Below, piece after piece: positions 51,583 to 60,277 of a stretch of 64,000 nt of DNA. Location of the stretch: assembly GCA_011525385.1 (NCBI GenBank), contig WTGF01000069.1:1-64000 (forward strand). The letters are read 5' to 3'. The notes beneath the pieces are model-generated. The model did no database searches. It saw nothing but the letters and a program-made list of their open reading frames with translations, and was not told the origin of the DNA. The stretch is from Chloroflexota bacterium. Lineage in GTDB: Bacteria; Chloroflexota; Anaerolineae; Aggregatilineales; Phototrophicaceae. A program made the position numbers and the translations under genes. Every line of letters starts with the position of its first letter. Position 1 is the stretch's first letter.

Positions 51583-51954
51583 TTATGACTCGCTCGACCG
51601 TAACTTGCCGTCGAGTTCGGGACGTTCTACTCGTTTGATCTTGATACGCCCGTCTACAATCTCTTGCATCTTTATCTTTTTCACTTCCGCATCATAAGCA
51701 GCGCGTACCAAGGTATTGATGTAATCATTCAGTTCCTCTTCAACCAAACCGAATTCCTCGTACCCAATGTTGTTCTTCGCGCAAATCGTCTGGACGACAT
51801 CCTGGATTTCCTCTCGATGGTAATCGCGTTGAGATTCACTGTCCTCCTGCGCCATTGCCGTGCCTAACCGTTCAGTCTGATACTTGATTTCGTAGCACTT
51901 AAACGGCCGCATTAGCATCCAGCGTTTTGTCTTGAGCTTGACTGTATCAAACAT
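51583..51954 (-). CDS. Small charged protein of unknown function
   Basis: 123 residues, start ATG 51954 (GGAG seven bases upstream). Mostly helical and charged (EEELNDYINTLVRAAYDAEV then KKIKMQEIVDGRIKIKRVER). No signal peptide or membrane segment. It lies between binding protein and permeases of the peptide transporter, in permease orientation, but a link to transport is not evident. Confidence 0.55.
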   Translation of the reverse strand: MFDTVKLKTKRWMLMRPFKCYEIKYQTERLGTAMAQEDSESQRDYHREEIQDVVQTICAKNNIGYEEFGLVEEELNDYINTLVRAAYDAEVKKIKMQEIVDGRIKIKRVERPELDGKLRSSES

Positions 51955-52010
51955 CTGGTTTCTCCATGTTGTCAGTGATTAGCGACTACCGTCAGTGTAG
52001 CACATACGAG

Positions 52011-52925
52011 CTATTGCTGATAGCGTCGGGGATCCAGCGCGTCGCGCAGGCCATCGCCCACCAGATAGAAGCAGAGGACGGTGATCATGATCAAGATGCC
52101 CGGCGAGAAAATGAGATGTACGCCAGTGACGAAATAGCTTCGTGAATCGGTAAGCATATTGCCCCAGGTCGGCGTCGGCGGCTGGATGCCCATGCCCAGG
52201 TAACTCAGTCCGGACTCAATCAAAATCAGGTTGCCCGCAATGATTGTCATGGTGACCATGACGATGGAAAAGACATTGGGCAAAATGTGAAAGATAAGGA
52301 TGCGGAAGTCGGACGCGCCCAGCGCCCGCGCCGCCAGGACATAGTCGCGCTCCTTAAGCGACAAAACCTCGCCGCGCACCAACCTGCTCGTCCCCACCCA
52401 ACCTAAGGCCGCCAGGACCACGATCAGAACTTCAGTCGAAGGCTCCCAAACCGCCGCGGCGATCAAGAGCAGGAAGAGTGGCGGGATCGCGCTGAGTGTG
52501 TTAATGCCCCAAGAGATCAAGTCATCAATCCGCCTGCCGTAGTAACCAGCGAGCAATCCCAGCGTGATGCCGATGAAAACGGTCAGGACGCTGGCGAGGT
52601 AGGCGATAGTCAAGGACACGCGCCCACCATATAACAGGCGCAGGAATTGGTCTCTGCCTAGCTGGTCCGTCCCGAGCAAAAAGCCGTCTTCTCCGGGCAG
52701 CTTGAAGCGGTCAGGAATGCTGGTGTCGTTCGCATCGAGGCCGAAGACTCCTTCAATGATCATGGGCGACAATGAGCAAATCAGCGTGGCGATGAGCAGT
52801 ACGCTAATGGCGAAGAGAGTAAGTCGGTCGCGCAGGATAAATGCGAAGGCGTCTCGCCAGAAAGAACGCGACGGGCGCTGCGTTTCCGCCTTTTCAAGAC
52901 GGGCAATCTTCGACCCTTGCGCCAT
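52011..52925 (-). CDS. Peptide ABC transporter permease, DppC/OppC type
   Basis: 304 residues from the ATG at 52925 (AGGCGG upstream, 10 bases after the preceding stop). FLLGTDQLGRDQFLRLLYGG is the DppC N-terminal signature; RALGASDFRILIFHILPNVF is the EAA loop that contacts the ATPase. Six helices. Forms a heterodimer with the upstream DppB-like protein. Confidence 0.92.
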   Translation of the reverse strand: MAQGSKIARLEKAETQRPSRSFWRDAFAFILRDRLTLFAISVLLIATLICSLSPMIIEGVFGLDANDTSIPDRFKLPGEDGFLLGTDQLGRDQFLRLLYGGRVSLTIAYLASVLTVFIGITLGLLAGYYGRRIDDLISWGINTLSAIPPLFLLLIAAAVWEPSTEVLIVVLAALGWVGTSRLVRGEVLSLKERDYVLAARALGASDFRILIFHILPNVFSIVMVTMTIIAGNLILIESGLSYLGMGIQPPTPTWGNMLTDSRSYFVTGVHLIFSPGILIMITVLCFYLVGDGLRDALDPRRYQQ

Positions 52926-52935
52926 TAGAAACCGC

Positions 52936-53961
52936 CTACTCCAGCCGGATACGTGGATCAAGAATGACATACATGATATCGGAGAGCAGTACGCCGAAAA
53001 TGAACATCATTGAGGCCATGACAACAGAACCCATCACGAGAGGGTAGTCGCGCGAAAAGACCGCATCGATGATCAGCTTGCCCATGCCGGGCCACTGGAA
53101 TACCTGCTCAATAATCACCGAACCCGCCAACAGCGTACCGATTGAAGGACCCAAAAAAGTCGCCACCGGCAGCAAGCCGTTGCGCAAGGCATGGCGAAAC
53201 CAGATCTCACGGGTTTGCAGCCCCTTGGCGAAGGCGGTACGGACATAATCCTGCTGAAGAACCTCAAGGATCTGCGTCCGCGTAAACCGGGATATAAACG
53301 CGATCGTGTTAAGCGACAAGACTGATACCGGCAAGATCATGTGCGAGAGCGCGTCGCCAAGGTCGAACTTGCCGCGCTTGGTGATGTCGGACATGCCGCT
53401 TATCGGCAAGAGATCCAACTGTACGCCGAAGATGATAATCAGAAGCAAACCCATCCAGAATGCCGGCACCGCATTCCCAATCACAGACAAAACGCGAATG
53501 ATCTGGTCGACCCAGGTTCGATGAAAGACAGCTGCAAACACACCCAAAGTAACACCGATAAGATAACCTAGTACAAGCGCGGCAACGCCGAGGCGGAGCG
53601 TAGCGGGGATTCGCTGCGCAATCAGATCCATTACCGGTCTTTTCTGCTTTATGGAATTGCCGAGATCACCACGCAGGAGACCACGCCGTTCGCCTTGGGT
53701 CTCGCCAACTCCATCGCCGTCGACATCAATCAGCGTCCAATCGTTGCCCACTAACCAATAGACATACTGCAACAACGGCGGTTGATCCAAGCCAAGTTGA
53801 CGGCGCAAAGCCATGATCGCTTCCGGAGAGGGATTCGGCGAGAAAGTAATCATCGCCACCGGATCGCCCGGCGCCGACAAGATTATGAGAAACGAAAGGA
53901 TGGTCACGCCAAAAAAGGTCGGAATCGCTTGTATGACGCGGCGCTGCAAATACTTGAACAT
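52936..53961 (-). CDS. Peptide ABC transporter permease, DppB/OppB type
   Basis: 341 residues. MFKYLQRRVIQAIPTFFGVT and the LGLDQPPLLQYVYWL segment are typical of DppB; the EAA loop is AFAKGLQTREIWFRHALRNG. First gene of a two-permease operon; no ATPase (DppD/DppF) is adjacent, so shared ATPases elsewhere are implied. Confidence 0.92.
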   Translation of the reverse strand: MFKYLQRRVIQAIPTFFGVTILSFLIILSAPGDPVAMITFSPNPSPEAIMALRRQLGLDQPPLLQYVYWLVGNDWTLIDVDGDGVGETQGERRGLLRGDLGNSIKQKRPVMDLIAQRIPATLRLGVAALVLGYLIGVTLGVFAAVFHRTWVDQIIRVLSVIGNAVPAFWMGLLLIIIFGVQLDLLPISGMSDITKRGKFDLGDALSHMILPVSVLSLNTIAFISRFTRTQILEVLQQDYVRTAFAKGLQTREIWFRHALRNGLLPVATFLGPSIGTLLAGSVIIEQVFQWPGMGKLIIDAVFSRDYPLVMGSVVMASMMFIFGVLLSDIMYVILDPRIRLE

Positions 53962-54146
53962 CAGCGGGATTGACCTTGATTTTCTCTAGTCTGATTCTAT
54001 CGTCAGATAGCAAAAGCACAAGTGCCCCTGAAAACCGCTTCCCCCTGTCCCTTCCGAACCAAGTCACACTTGACCCTGCCGACTACTAGCACGAAACACT
54101 AAAACCTCAAAACTGAAACTGCGCACAAACAAGACTCACTCGGACT

Positions 54147-54210
54147 TTAACGTCACAATAACATGAGTTTAATCTACAGATTGGCTCGGTTAACAATAGG
54201 CCGCTATCCT
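54147..54210 (+). promoter_or_regulatory. Candidate Pho box and promoter of the phosphate operon
   Basis: Three direct repeats TTAAC, ATAAC, TTAAT at 54147, 54158 and 54169, exactly 11 bases apart, the period expected for PhoP/PhoB dimers bound in tandem. TTGGCT (54181) and TATCCT (54205) with an 18-base spacer could be the core promoter. Confidence 0.45.
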
Positions 54211-54278
54211 TGTTTCCGTGTGGATATTCAAGCCTTACCGAACATCTTTTAGCGCTTGATGGAGAGTATGATAGACAC

Positions 54279-55232
54279 ATGCAGAAACCACGTCTAGTTA
54301 CCCTGCTTTTGGTATTCGCTTTGGTCCTGACCAGTGTCTTCGCAAGTGTCTTTGCAATGGAACACGGACTGCCGGAAGTCGACCCGCTGGAGTACACCGA
54401 GGGCGACATCATCACCGCCGGCAGTTCCACCGTCTTCCCACTGAGCGAACGCATGGCTGAACTTTGGACCGATGCCGGAGGCGTCGCCCCCAGCATCGCG
54501 TCCATCGGCTCCGGCGCCGGCTTCGAGCGCTTCTGCGTCGAAGGCGAAACCGATATCAGCAACGCTTCCCGCGCTATTAAAGACAGCGAACGCGAATCAT
54601 GCGCCGCTATCGGACGCGAGCCAATTGAATTCCGGGTCGGCACCGATGCCCTGGCCGTCACCGTCTCGGCCGCCAACGACTTCGTCAGCGATGTCACAAT
54701 GGAAGAATTGGCGATGATCTTCAGCAGTGCCGATACCTGGTCCGACGTCCGCGCCGAGTGGCCGGACGAAGCGATTCAGCGCTTCATCCCCGGTACGGAC
54801 AGCGGCACCTTCGATTACTTCGTGGAAGAAGTATTTGACGAAGATGAAGAGCCGATCCTCAGCGCCAACCCACAGCTTTCCGAGGATGATAACGTGCTGG
54901 TACAGGGCATCACCGGCAGCTCCTATGCCATCGGCTTCTTCGGCTACGCCTACTATGTCGAGAATCAGAACACGCTGAATATCCTCAACATTGAAGGCAT
55001 CGAAGCCAACGCACAGACTACCGATGACGGCAGCTATCCGCTGGCGCGCCCGTTGTTCATCTACAGCGATGCCGGCGTCATGGCAGAGAAGCCGCAGGTC
55101 ACCGCCTTCATCAACTTTTACCTCAGCCATGTCAACGACGAGGTAATTGATGTTGGATACTTCCCGGCCGCGCCTTCGGCCTTGGATGCCGCAAAGCGAG
55201 CCTTCCTTGACGCGACGATCGGCGGTATGTAA
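54279..55232 (+). CDS. pstS: Phosphate-binding protein PstS-like
   Basis: 317 residues from the ATG at 54279. Signal peptide MQKPRLVTLLLVFALVLTSV. Phosphate-loop GSST (48-51, in ITAGSSTVFPLSERMAELW), NASRAIKDSE, RVGTDALAVTVSAANDFVSD, PGTDSGTFDYFVEEVF and the helix-rich end (PLFIYSDAGVMAEKPQV) make a complete PstS domain. First gene of the pst operon. Captures phosphate outside the membrane. Confidence 0.9.
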   Translation: MQKPRLVTLLLVFALVLTSVFASVFAMEHGLPEVDPLEYTEGDIITAGSSTVFPLSERMAELWTDAGGVAPSIASIGSGAGFERFCVEGETDISNASRAIKDSERESCAAIGREPIEFRVGTDALAVTVSAANDFVSDVTMEELAMIFSSADTWSDVRAEWPDEAIQRFIPGTDSGTFDYFVEEVFDEDEEPILSANPQLSEDDNVLVQGITGSSYAIGFFGYAYYVENQNTLNILNIEGIEANAQTTDDGSYPLARPLFIYSDAGVMAEKPQVTAFINFYLSHVNDEVIDVGYFPAAPSALDAAKRAFLDATIGGM

Positions 55233-55455
55233 GCTATCTGACAATAGTTTCTAAAAGGAATACGGTATCTGCTTTCGGAGCCGTATCCCTGAGTTTACAT
55301 TGTTGCGAGTTATTGTTTAGGTACGCATTGAAATAGGAATTTGATCATAAACGGCGAGGAATACTTGGGCTGATTCATTGCGAAGCGCGAGCTGCGCGGG
55401 AAGACAAAATTTTCCCTGCGCGCGGCATCGTTCCGTTAATGGATAAGAGATATAG

Positions 55456-57537
55456 ATGAGTGATCCAGAAAATCCTGATTTGACGCTTCATCTGGTGCAG
55501 CGGAAGTCCAGATCGCTCAATTTGAAGCATCGTGTCAAGTGGCACGAAGTCGTCATCCAGATGAGCTTGCTCGCTTGTGGCTTGCTTTCCATATTCACCA
55601 CTATCGGCATCATCCTGGTATTGGGTAATGAGTCGATCTCCTTTTTCACCCGCGATCAGTGGGTGAATACCAACCGCGCCATTTTGAGCGACATGGACGA
55701 AAGCGTAACCGAGTTCACTGTGGAGCCGGGCAAGGCGCTGGAAGCCCTCGCCATCGGCGGCACCATTCGCGTCGGTCAAGAGGTGATGGAGATTGTCGAG
55801 TTCCATAACAATCGCTTTAAAATCAATGTGCTCGGCACCGGCGGCGGCTTTAGAAGCTGGTGCGCGACAGAAGCGCAACTGGCCGAAGTCGGGCGCGCGC
55901 GGCCATTGATCGTTAATGCCAGCCGGCCGATTAAGCAAGCCGAAATCGAGACCTGCGCTGCGGTGGGGATTACCCCGCTCGCGTTTCGCGTCGGCACCGA
56001 CGCGCTGGCGATCGTGGTGAGCGCCGACAACGACTTCATTAACGAGTTGACCTTTGCCGAGCTGCAGCGGGTCTTCAGCGGCGCAGCGCGCTGGTCCGAT
56101 GTACGCGCCGGTTTTCCGGACGAGCCGATCACGCTGATCATACCGGGCGAGGACAGCGGCACTTTCGATTTCTTCGTCGAAGAAGTCCTGGATGGGGATC
56201 CAGTCGCTATGCTGGCGACTGACCCGATCATGTCCGAGAATGACAATCAACTGGTCGGCAGCATCAAGCGCAATCGCTATAGCATCGGGTTTTTCGGTTA
56301 TGCCTATTACTTGAACAACACGGATGACCTGCGGATTATCACGCTGGACGGAGTCACACCGAGAGCGGAGACGGTAGAAGACGGCAGTTACACGCTGGCG
56401 CGTCCGCTGTTCATTTACAGCGATGCAGGCCTCATGCGTGATCATCCGCAGTTGCAAGACTTTATCAGTTATTACCTCAGCCATGTGAACGACGTCATCG
56501 ACGATGTCGGCTATTTCGCGGCCTCGACTGAGGTCATGGCGCGGGCGCGCAACGAGTGGATCTGGGCGACCGGCGCCAACGAAGTCCCGACGGTCAAACC
56601 GGCAGGGGTAAATGGCGAGTTGACAGCAGCGGGCAGTTCGACCGTCCTACCATTGACCGAGCGCATCGCCGAAGCCTTTGTGGAAGATGGCTACCTGCCT
56701 CACCTGACGGTCAAGCGCGGTATCCGCGGCGAGAATACGCTTGCGCCGCACAGCGCCGGCGTGACGGTGGAATACAATGACCGCCCCACCATCATCGAGT
56801 TCTTTACCAATACGAATTGGATACCCGCAATTGGGGAATACGGCGTCATTCCCTTGATCAACGCCACTCTGATGACGAGTACCATCGCCATGTTGGTCGC
56901 GTTGCCACTGGGCATTGGCGCGGCGATCTACCTCAGCGAATACGCCTCGCCGCGGGTGCGCGCTACCTTGAAGCCGCTGCTGGAAATCCTGGCGGGCATA
57001 CCAACGGTCGTTTACGGCTATTTCGCCTTGACCTTCATGACCCCGCTGCTGCGCGCGGTATTCGGGGTCGATGTTGTGAATATCTATAACACGGGTTCAG
57101 CCGGCATTGTAGTCGGCATATTGATCATCCCCTTGATTAGCTCGATGAGCGAAGACGCTTTGCACGCCGTGCCGAACGCGCTGCGAGAAGCCTCGTATGG
57201 ATTGGGCGCGACGAAGTTGGAGACAGTCATCAAGGTCGTCGTGCCCGCAGCCTTATCGGGCATTTTAGCCGCCTTCATCGTGGCCGTATCGCGCGCCATC
57301 GGAGAGACGATGATTGTGGCGATCGCCGCTGGCGCGGGTCCCAATTTCAGTTTCAGTCCCTTCGACTCGGCCGAGACGATGACGGGGCATATCGCGCGCA
57401 TCAGCGGCGGCGACCTGAGCTATGATTCGATTGACTACAACAGCATCTTCGCCATCGGGCTGACGCTCTTCGTGATGACATTTATGCTCAATGTATTAAG
57501 CCGCGTTATCATCGGTCGTTTCCGGGAGGCCTACTAA
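55456..57537 (+). CDS. pstC: PstC permease with a rearranged PstS-like domain inserted after helix 1
   Basis: 693 residues, about twice the usual PstC. Helix 1 is at about 33-56; the remaining PstC core starts near 460 (LINATLMTSTIAMLVALPLG, EILAGIPTVVYGYFAL, EAA loop ALREASYGLGATKLETVIKV). Between them, residues about 120-370 align with PstS from its second strand onward (TGGGFRSWCATE, NASRPIKQAEI, RVGTDALAIVVSADNDF, GEDSGTFDFFVEEVL, RPLFIYSDAGL). The missing PstS N-terminal segment with GSST appears afterwards (387-415, ELTAAGSSTVLPLTERIAEA). So the order is permuted, or a second domain is truncated. The stop overlaps the pstA start (TAATG). Confidence 0.85.
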   Translation: MSDPENPDLTLHLVQRKSRSLNLKHRVKWHEVVIQMSLLACGLLSIFTTIGIILVLGNESISFFTRDQWVNTNRAILSDMDESVTEFTVEPGKALEALAIGGTIRVGQEVMEIVEFHNNRFKINVLGTGGGFRSWCATEAQLAEVGRARPLIVNASRPIKQAEIETCAAVGITPLAFRVGTDALAIVVSADNDFINELTFAELQRVFSGAARWSDVRAGFPDEPITLIIPGEDSGTFDFFVEEVLDGDPVAMLATDPIMSENDNQLVGSIKRNRYSIGFFGYAYYLNNTDDLRIITLDGVTPRAETVEDGSYTLARPLFIYSDAGLMRDHPQLQDFISYYLSHVNDVIDDVGYFAASTEVMARARNEWIWATGANEVPTVKPAGVNGELTAAGSSTVLPLTERIAEAFVEDGYLPHLTVKRGIRGENTLAPHSAGVTVEYNDRPTIIEFFTNTNWIPAIGEYGVIPLINATLMTSTIAMLVALPLGIGAAIYLSEYASPRVRATLKPLLEILAGIPTVVYGYFALTFMTPLLRAVFGVDVVNIYNTGSAGIVVGILIIPLISSMSEDALHAVPNALREASYGLGATKLETVIKVVVPAALSGILAAFIVAVSRAIGETMIVAIAAGAGPNFSFSPFDSAETMTGHIARISGGDLSYDSIDYNSIFAIGLTLFVMTFMLNVLSRVIIGRFREAY

Positions 57538-59327
57538 TGGAAGAGGGCAAAAGGGTGCCCTACATGCCCGAGGAGAAAGCCTTCTTCCAACGCCTGGAAG
57601 CGCGGCATCGGCGTGGGCGCTTGGGGGTGCTGTTCAACTACTTCTCGGTGACCGTGGCGGCGCTGGCATTGGTCGCGTTGTTTTTCAATGTCGCCAACCA
57701 AGCTTTTGGCGCGATCGGACTTGTCAATACCATCGAGCCGGAGACATTGACGGATGGCCGTCCCTTGGACGCGCTGAATAATGACGAGTTGGCCTTGATC
57801 CTGGCCAAATACGTCCACGGGCGCCTGCGCGTTTTGATTCGCAATACCATCAGCCAAGTCGATATCCACGTGTTCACAAAGTCGACAGTGGCGGAGATCG
57901 TCGGCGACCCGAATGTCGACCCGGCGATTGCCGGCGAGTTGTTGAAGAGCATCAGCCCACAGCAGCAGGCGTCGCTGCTAGCGGATTATGCCGACCGCAG
58001 CACGCTGCGCAACCTGGTCTTGGAAGAAGTGGTGGAGCAACAGGTTATCGCGAGCTTCCCCTTGGTAGATGCGATCTTCAACTTCGACTTGGTGAAAGCC
58101 GAGATAGAGGGACCGATCCTGGCCGACTACAAGCGGCGCGAGCGACTTGACGATGCCAAAGTAAGGGTCATCCGCTTCCACAGTTGGCTGCATGGCGAGT
58201 TCCTGACCACGCCAATGTCGAGTATACCGGCGCTGGCGGGTGTGCGCTCGGCTTTGATCGGCTCGATCGGCTTGATGGCAGTGGTGGTGGTGGTAGCCTT
58301 GCCCATCGGCGTTGGCGCGGCGATTTATCTCGAGGAATATGCCCATCACGGCTTCATCAACCGCTTGATCGAGACCAATGTGCGCAATCTGGCGGGTGTC
58401 CCGTCGATCATCTACGGCATGCTGGGCTTGGCCATCTTTGTTCGAGCATTGGCGCCCTTTACCAGTGGATTGATCTTCCACTACAACTTCGACGCGCCGA
58501 CGGTCGGCACGGTGATTGAGCGGATCGCCCCCGCTTTTGAGGGCGCCATAGCCTACGACGGCGCCGCAATCCGCAGCGATCCCGAGCTTGTCGATGTTGC
58601 GAGGGTCGAACGCTTAGTCGATACATTCATGTTCTTTGGTACGCCAAGCTTGACAATGGCTGGCAATACCGACGTGCGTGAGATGTCGCATTCCTTGGCC
58701 GAAGCGCTGAAGATCGCCGTCGATACCCTGCTTGTACGCGCGGATGAAGCATACGATATTGAGGTACGGGGCGATTATTATCGCTTTGATGTCGCCGCCG
58801 ACGCCGCCATCAGCGATGATACCTTCAACCAGTTGATGGTGAGCCTTGCCCGGATTAACAGCTTCGCGCCGAATGGCCGCACGCTGGTTAGCGCCGGATT
58901 GACATTGGTCCTGCTGATCTTGCCCATCATCATCATCAACGCGCAAGAGGCGATTCGCGCTGTACCCTATACGATTCGGGAAGCCTCCTATGGCTTGGGC
59001 GCCACCCGCTGGCAAACGATTTGGAAGCAAGTTTTGCCGGCCGCTCTGCCCGGCATTATGACCGGTACGATCCTGTCCGTCTCGCGCGCTGTAGGGGAGA
59101 CAGCGCCCTTGATTGTCGTTGGCGCGGCGACCTTCCTGGTGACCGACCCGACCAGTCCCTTCTCGCAATTCACGGCGATGCCGATACAGATTTATCAGTG
59201 GACAGCGCGTCCACAGGGACAATTCGCCGACATCGCCGCCGCCGCCATCATCGTGCTGCTGGCATTGATGCTGACACTGAATGCCGCGGCTATCGTCCTG
59301 CGCAACCGTTATTCGATAAGGTTTTAA
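57537..59327 (+). CDS. pstA: PstA permease with two extra extracytoplasmic regions
   Basis: 596 residues against about 290 for usual PstA. Helix 1 lies at about 35-57. An insertion of about 170 residues follows (60-230; helical, charged, LLADYADRSTLRNLVLEEVV). The core resumes with SALIGSIGLMAVVVVVALPI and NVRNLAGVPSIIYGMLGLAI. A second insertion of about 130 residues (325-455; FNFDAPTVGTVIERIAP-like start, EAYDIEVRGDYYRFDVAADA) precedes GLTLVLLILPIIIINAQEAI and EAA loop IREASYGLGATRWQTIWKQV. Pairs with PstC; ATPase is PstB downstream. Confidence 0.88.
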   Translation: MEEGKRVPYMPEEKAFFQRLEARHRRGRLGVLFNYFSVTVAALALVALFFNVANQAFGAIGLVNTIEPETLTDGRPLDALNNDELALILAKYVHGRLRVLIRNTISQVDIHVFTKSTVAEIVGDPNVDPAIAGELLKSISPQQQASLLADYADRSTLRNLVLEEVVEQQVIASFPLVDAIFNFDLVKAEIEGPILADYKRRERLDDAKVRVIRFHSWLHGEFLTTPMSSIPALAGVRSALIGSIGLMAVVVVVALPIGVGAAIYLEEYAHHGFINRLIETNVRNLAGVPSIIYGMLGLAIFVRALAPFTSGLIFHYNFDAPTVGTVIERIAPAFEGAIAYDGAAIRSDPELVDVARVERLVDTFMFFGTPSLTMAGNTDVREMSHSLAEALKIAVDTLLVRADEAYDIEVRGDYYRFDVAADAAISDDTFNQLMVSLARINSFAPNGRTLVSAGLTLVLLILPIIIINAQEAIRAVPYTIREASYGLGATRWQTIWKQVLPAALPGIMTGTILSVSRAVGETAPLIVVGAATFLVTDPTSPFSQFTAMPIQIYQWTARPQGQFADIAAAAIIVLLALMLTLNAAAIVLRNRYSIRF

Positions 59328-59330
59328 GTC

Positions 59331-60158
59331 ATGGCTGTACAAACAAAAGAGCGAGTTCACAACCGTACCGACCTGGTGATGGAATTGCGCGAATGCAGTT
59401 TCTATTACGGCGGTTTTCGCGCGGTAGCGGATGTCAGCCTGCCGATATACCAAAACAAGACCACAGCCTTCATTGGTCCTTCGGGCTGTGGCAAGAGCAC
59501 GGTCCTGCGCGGCATCAACCGTATGTTGGACCTGGTGGACGGGGCGCGGGTCGAGGGCGAGATCATATACCGCGGCAAAAATCTCTATGACCACGGGGTT
59601 GACCCGGTAGAGGTTCGGCGGCGCATCGGCATGGTCTTCCAGAAACCGAATCCCTTTCCCAAAAGCATTTACGACAATGTGGCATACGGTCCCCGCTTGC
59701 TAGGCGTCAAGAAGAAGGGCATCCTGGACGAGATCGTCGAGCGCAGCCTGCGCGGCGCCTCGCTCTGGGATGAAGTCAGCGGCGATCTGAACAAGTCGGG
59801 CTTGGCGCTTTCCGGCGGACAGCAACAGCGCCTGTGTATCGCACGCACCATCGCAGTTGAGCCGGATGTGATTTTGATGGACGAGCCCTGCTCGGCGCTT
59901 GATCCCATAGCCACACAGCGCATTGAAGAGCTGATGTGGGAATTGCAGCGGGAATATACCATCGTCATCGTCACACACAATATGCAACAGGCGCAGCGCG
60001 CCTCCGATTTCACCGCTTTCTACAATATCCGCAAGAGGGTGGAAAACGGACACGAAGTCCGTTGGGGCGAACTGGTCGAGTACGACGATACGCGGAAAGT
60101 CTTCGACAGCCCGGCACAGCAAGAGACGGCTGATTACATCGCCGGGCGCTTCGGCTAG
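59331..60158 (+). CDS. pstB: Phosphate ABC transporter ATPase PstB
   Basis: 275 residues. Walker [11 protein letters not shown]-loop [20 protein letters not shown] (the PstB-typical NPFP), signature [20 protein letters not shown], Walker [14 protein letters not shown] and H-loop [15 protein letters not shown]. Starts four bases after the pstA stop. No phoU follows. Confidence 0.95.
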   Translation: MAVQTKERVHNRTDLVMELRECSFYYGGFRAVADVSLPIYQNKTTAFIGPSGCGKSTVLRGINRMLDLVDGARVEGEIIYRGKNLYDHGVDPVEVRRRIGMVFQKPNPFPKSIYDNVAYGPRLLGVKKKGILDEIVERSLRGASLWDEVSGDLNKSGLALSGGQQQRLCIARTIAVEPDVILMDEPCSALDPIATQRIEELMWELQREYTIVIVTHNMQQAQRASDFTAFYNIRKRVENGHEVRWGELVEYDDTRKVFDSPAQQETADYIAGRFG

Positions 60159-60182
60159 AACTGGCTTGCCCCCACCCTAAAT

Positions 60183-60212
60183 CCCTCCCCCAAAATGAGG
60201 GAGGGACTTTTC
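60183..60212 (+). terminator. Probable terminator of the pst operon
   Basis: Stem CCCTCCC/GGGAGGG with a nine-base loop, then ACTTTT, 25 bases after the pstB stop. A dispersed G/C-rich repeat follows at 60233-60280. Confidence 0.55.
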
Positions 60213-60277
60213 GCGCCTATTTCGATTTCACAGCTCCCCTTTCCTTCCTGCGGGGGGAAGGGGCCGGGGGATAGGGG

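Noticed and set aside
55240..55300. Terminator between pstS and pstC
   Set aside because: A hairpin is present (ATACGG/CCGTAT) but no T-run; more likely an intercistronic stabilising stem.
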